This document shows, piece by piece, positions 15,157 through 17,202 of a stretch of 17,202 bases of DNA. The translations under genes were made by a program, and so were the position numbers. This DNA comes from SURF-55 sp040755195 (GTDB lineage: Bacteria; Bacillota; Desulfotomaculia; Desulfotomaculales; Ammonificaceae). Position 1 is the first letter of the stretch; every line of letters begins with the position of its first letter. A model generated the notes under the pieces. The model ran no database searches and was not told the origin of the DNA. It was given only the letters and a program-made list of their open reading frames with translations. The DNA is taken from contig JBFMBL010000053.1 in NCBI GenBank assembly GCA_040755195.1, forward strand, positions 1-17,202, in the 5' to 3' direction.

Positions 15157-15253
15157 ACCCAGCACTCAACGGTACGTTAAAACTACTTTGTAACGTTGTA
15201 CACAATGCGATGTAGAACGCCGCGTTTTAAGATCAGCAAATTGAGTGCTGGGT
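15157..15253 (+). repeat. Hairpin element E (3' of the Sec-DsbA gene)
   Basis: This 97-bp element has perfect 13-bp arms ACCCAGCACTCAA (15157-15169) and TTGAGTGCTGGGT (15241-15253). An inner inverted pair TTAAAAC/GTTTTAA lies in the core. The core differs from A/D and B/C, so only the ends are shared. It starts 7 nt after the stop codon. Confidence 0.85.
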
Positions 15254-15273
15254 CAACACAGAGGCAGATCATC

Positions 15274-15315
15274 AAGTCCTAAGTCCTGAGTCCTAAGTCC
15301 TGTGTCCGAAGTCCG
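15274..15315. repeat. Heptanucleotide array (AAGTCCT type)
   Basis: There are six consecutive 7-nt units: aagtcct, aagtcct, gagtcct, aagtcct, gtgtccg, aagtccg. It faces an inverted set of the same unit at 15322-15394. Together with element E they fill the 252 bases between the converging DsbA and rimO genes. Confidence 0.8.
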
Positions 15316-15321
15316 GAAACA

Positions 15322-15394
15322 GGGACTGGGGACTTTCGACTTCGTTTCCTGCCCTTCCCGGACTGAGGACTGGGGACTTTCGACTTAGGACTTT
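15322..15394. repeat. Inverted heptanucleotide arrays downstream of rimO
   Basis: gggactg, gggactt, tcgactt at 15322-15342 and ggactga, ggactgg, ggacttt, cgactta, ggacttt at 15360-15394 are reverse-complement relatives of the units at 15274-15315. The segment acttaggactt can pair perfectly over 11 bp with aagtcctaagt in the direct array. This long hairpin could end transcripts from both sides. Confidence 0.7.
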
Positions 15395-15401
15395 TTAAAA
15401 C

Positions 15402-16712
15402 CTATATGGCTTCTCCCACCAGGTCGTAAGCCCTCGCAGCGGTTACCCTCACCTGAACGAAATCACCCGGCTCCACCGGCCGGGCCGCATTAAAGCAGAC
15501 CGCGCCGTCGACATCGGGAGCGTCGGATTCACTTCGCCCGTAAAAGAAGCGTCCCCGTTTCCCTTCCACCAGTACCGGTATCTCCTGCCCGACCCGTACC
15601 CGGTTGCGCGCGAGCGACAGTTCCCGGGCCAACCTTTTAAGATCCTGCGCCCGCCCGTTTCTCGTCTTCCAGGGCACCCTGCCGGACATGGCGGCAGCCG
15701 GTGTGCCGTCCTCGCGGGAGTAAGCAAAAACCCCCACATGTTCGAACTGCAGTTCCAGTACCGCTTCTTTAAGAGCGACGTAATCATCTTCGGTTTCACC
15801 AGGGAATCCGACAATAAATGTGGTGCGCAGCGTTATACCGGGTACCGACGCCCGCACCTTCCGGACCAGTTTCCTTGTGTCCACCACGGGCCGGTTCATC
15901 GACTTCAAAAGGCGGGGGCTCACATGTTGCAACGGAATATCGAGGTACCTGCAAATAGCCTCTTCCTCCGCCACGGCAGCCAGCAATTCGTCTGAAATAC
16001 CTGTGGGGTATGCGTAGAGAAGCCGGATCCAACGCACGCCGTCAACCTGCGCCAGCTCTCGTAAAAGACCGGGCAAGCCGGCTTTTCCGTAAAGGTCCGT
16101 CCCCCATCTGGTGGTGTCCTGTGCCACTAAAACCAGTTCTTTTGCCCCTTGAGCCGCCAGCGACCGCGCCTCATCGAGAATAACCTCCCGGCTGCGGCTT
16201 ATAAAACGCCCCCGCAGCGCCGGGATGACGCAAAAACTGCAACGGTTGCTGCAGCCCTCGGCGATCTTCAGGTAAGCTGTGTAGGACGGCGTGGTTAAAA
16301 GCCGGGGCTCCGTTGAATGAATAAAACCCGGATCACCGATGGCTGCCGGTTTCCGTCCCGCGAGCGCCTCCTCCACGACCCCGACAACCCGGTCAACCCT
16401 GCCGGTGCCTAAAACCCCGTCGATCTCCGGCATCTCCTGCATTAAAGCCGCGCCGTGCCGCTGGGGCAGGCAGCCTGCCACCACCAGTGCCCGTAAACGA
16501 CCTTCCTGCCTGTAACGGACCGCATCGAGAATGCATTTTATTGATTCCCGCTGTGCCGCGGCTATGAACGCGCATGTATTGACCAGCAAAACGTCCGCCG
16601 CCTGCGGGTCGGAAGTAACACCATAACCGGCCGTCCCCAAAAGACCGAGCATCACCTCGGTATCCACCCGGTTTTTTGCGCAGCCCAGACTCAGGGCACC
16701 GATATAAATCAC
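15402..16712 (-). CDS. rimO: Ribosomal protein S12 methylthiotransferase RimO
   Basis: This 436-residue radical-SAM enzyme adds a methylthio group to a conserved aspartate of ribosomal protein S12. The N-terminal UPF0004 domain has its three cluster cysteines C11 (SLGCAKNRVDTE), C47 (VNTCAFI) and C81 (AGCLPQR). The radical-SAM CxxxCxxC site is C154, C158, C161 (EGCSNRCSFCVIP), and a TRAM domain closes the protein. SLGCAKN and CVIPALRGRFISR distinguish it from the related tRNA enzyme MiaB. The GTG ending at 16712 is chosen because GGGGGTG lies 5 nt upstream and family homology begins there; ATG at 16739 and the earlier start at 16841 lack ribosome-binding sites. It lies about 315 bases downstream of rodZ on the same strand, a conserved Firmicute order, but with repeats in between. 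Confidence 0.96.
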   Translation of the reverse strand: MIYIGALSLGCAKNRVDTEVMLGLLGTAGYGVTSDPQAADVLLVNTCAFIAAAQRESIKCILDAVRYRQEGRLRALVVAGCLPQRHGAALMQEMPEIDGVLGTGRVDRVVGVVEEALAGRKPAAIGDPGFIHSTEPRLLTTPSYTAYLKIAEGCSNRCSFCVIPALRGRFISRSREVILDEARSLAAQGAKELVLVAQDTTRWGTDLYGKAGLPGLLRELAQVDGVRWIRLLYAYPTGISDELLAAVAEEEAICRYLDIPLQHVSPRLLKSMNRPVVDTRKLVRKVRASVPGITLRTTFIVGFPGETEDDYVALKEAVLELQFEHVGVFAYSREDGTPAAAMSGRVPWKTRNGRAQDLKRLARELSLARNRVRVGQEIPVLVEGKRGRFFYGRSESDAPDVDGAVCFNAARPVEPGDFVQVRVTAARAYDLVGEAI

Positions 16713-16803
16713 AACCACACCCCCGCGAAAAGTTTCCATTGGAAAAGCCATTACATGCGTTCCGTCAAAGAAGCATTGAGTGGCTGAATAGTTACAGAAA
16801 CAG

Positions 16804-16835
16804 AAGGTGAGAAGTATTTTTTCACTTCTCACCTT
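16804..16835. other. Perfect 12-bp hairpin upstream of rimO
   Basis: AAGGTGAGAAGT (16804-16815) and ACTTCTCACCTT (16824-16835) pair perfectly around ATTTTTTC. Neither strand has a following U-run, so it is not a normal terminator. In a rodZ-rimO transcript it would lie about 90 nt before the rimO start and could be an mRNA-stabilising or processing structure, or a relic of a repeat. Confidence 0.6.
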
Positions 16836-16887
16836 GTTCATCTATCATTATACTCTAATTCGGACAAGCCGGAACCAGATCATTTCA

Positions 16888-16993
16888 CCACAGAGGCACA
16901 GAGTTCACAGAGAACAGAAATATCAAGACCATATGATAAATAATGAAACCATATTTCCGTATTTTCCCCTCTGTGTTCTCTGTGTCTCTGTGG
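16888..16993. repeat. CACAGAG-type inverted repeat between rodZ and rimO
   Basis: Arms of 25 nt at 16888-16912 and 16969-16993 are reverse complements with three mismatches, each built of three CACAGAG units (CTCTGTG on the right), around a 56-nt AT-rich core. CCACAGAG..CACAGAG repeats of this kind are seen dispersed in several bacterial phyla. The plus-strand open frame of 72 codons across it is not a gene. A fragment, cacagaggca, also flanks element E at 15256-15265. Confidence 0.8.
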
Positions 16994-17027
16994 TTAATTC
17001 GTTTTACATCTTGTGTAGACCTTAGCG

Positions 17028-17202
17028 TTAAAGGTCCGAAGGAGTAAACTCCCTTACCACCACCTGTCCCACATCCCCCAGGTAACCGTAGTCCTGCCCG
17101 TTGCAGGATACTTCGACAGCTCCGGCGTTGCCCAGTCTGACCGTTATAGAGTTCTGAGCGCTGAAGCTGCGCGCGTCACCGGCCCAAAGCATTCCTTCAA
17201 AA
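17028..17202 (-). CDS. rodZ: RodZ-like protein, C-terminal DUF4115 fragment
   Basis: The window edge cuts this gene; only the last 57 codons are present. MLWAGDARSFSAQNSITVRL, GNAGAVEVSCNGQDYGYLG and GQVVVREF are typical of the C-terminal DUF4115 beta-sandwich of RodZ, the membrane-anchored helix-turn-helix protein that links MreB to cell-wall growth. The position upstream of rimO on the same strand is the usual Firmicute order and supports the call. The HTH and membrane parts lie outside the window. Confidence 0.83.
   Translation of the reverse strand, partial: FEGMLWAGDARSFSAQNSITVRLGNAGAVEVSCNGQDYGYLGDVGQVVVREFTPSDL

Noticed and set aside
6629..15253. The hairpin elements as integron attC sites or a CRISPR array
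   Set aside because: Only A and D fit the full RYYYAAC/GTTRRRY boxes; B, C and E do not. Core genes recA and cinA lie between them, orientations are mixed and no integrase is present. They are kilobases apart, so they are not a CRISPR array.
16807..17025. Plus-strand 72-codon open frame upstream of rimO
   Set aside because: It lies in the two inverted repeats; its repeated residues (REQK, LCVLCVSVV) are repeat translation.

Overview
The window looks like chromosome of an anaerobic, moderately GC-rich Firmicute of the Peptococcaceae/Desulfotomaculum-Pelotomaculum type. Three things suggest this: the minus-strand order rodZ - rimO - cinA - recA, the similarity of the start region of RecA to that group, and genes for selenium use. 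The lineage is an inference from gene content; no search was run. One 100-N assembly gap (8532-8631) removes the first base of the recA start codon and the recA promoter.

Left part (1-5809): a DUF5652 membrane protein and a UspA stress protein on the minus strand, then two plus-strand alpha-glucan enzymes, a GH77 4-alpha-glucanotransferase (malQ) and a GH57/DUF3536 glycoside hydrolase. Middle (5984-9932): yedF, a selenium-metabolism protein, with a good sigma-A-type promoter; a two-segment membrane protein of unknown function; then recA and cinA on the minus strand. Right part (10264-17202): a two-gene operon of a membrane protein with an exported domain plus an FtsH-like AAA/M41 protease without one; a hotdog thioesterase plus DHA2-type drug exporter operon; a divergently transcribed DsbA/FrnE-type oxidoreductase; rimO; and the 3' end of rodZ. 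The FtsH-like, exporter and DsbA genes sit between cinA and rimO, where related genomes usually carry pgsA.

Main finding 1: the DsbA/FrnE gene has an in-frame TGA at 14595-14597, exactly where the first Cys of the CxxC redox site belongs (U-P-F-C). It has a strong ribosome-binding site, a TTGCCA-17-TATAGT promoter, and a hairpin downstream of the TGA whose G-starting loop lies 20 nt after the codon, as in bacterial SECIS elements. It is most likely a selenoprotein that ordinary gene calling would truncate. YedF in the same window fits.

Main finding 2: five hairpin elements of 81-97 bp (named A-E here) share the ends CCAGCACTCAA / TTGAGTGCYGG but have different cores. Every one lies just 3' of, or across, the stop codon of a gene, and the duplicated ones (A with D, B with C) keep the same orientation relative to that gene. 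B and C are identical over 115 bp, form an inverted repeat around recA-cinA, and B supplies the last codons and stop of the gene it landed in. A second repeat class, degenerate 7-nt tandem arrays, fills most other intergenic spaces and borders the assembly gap.
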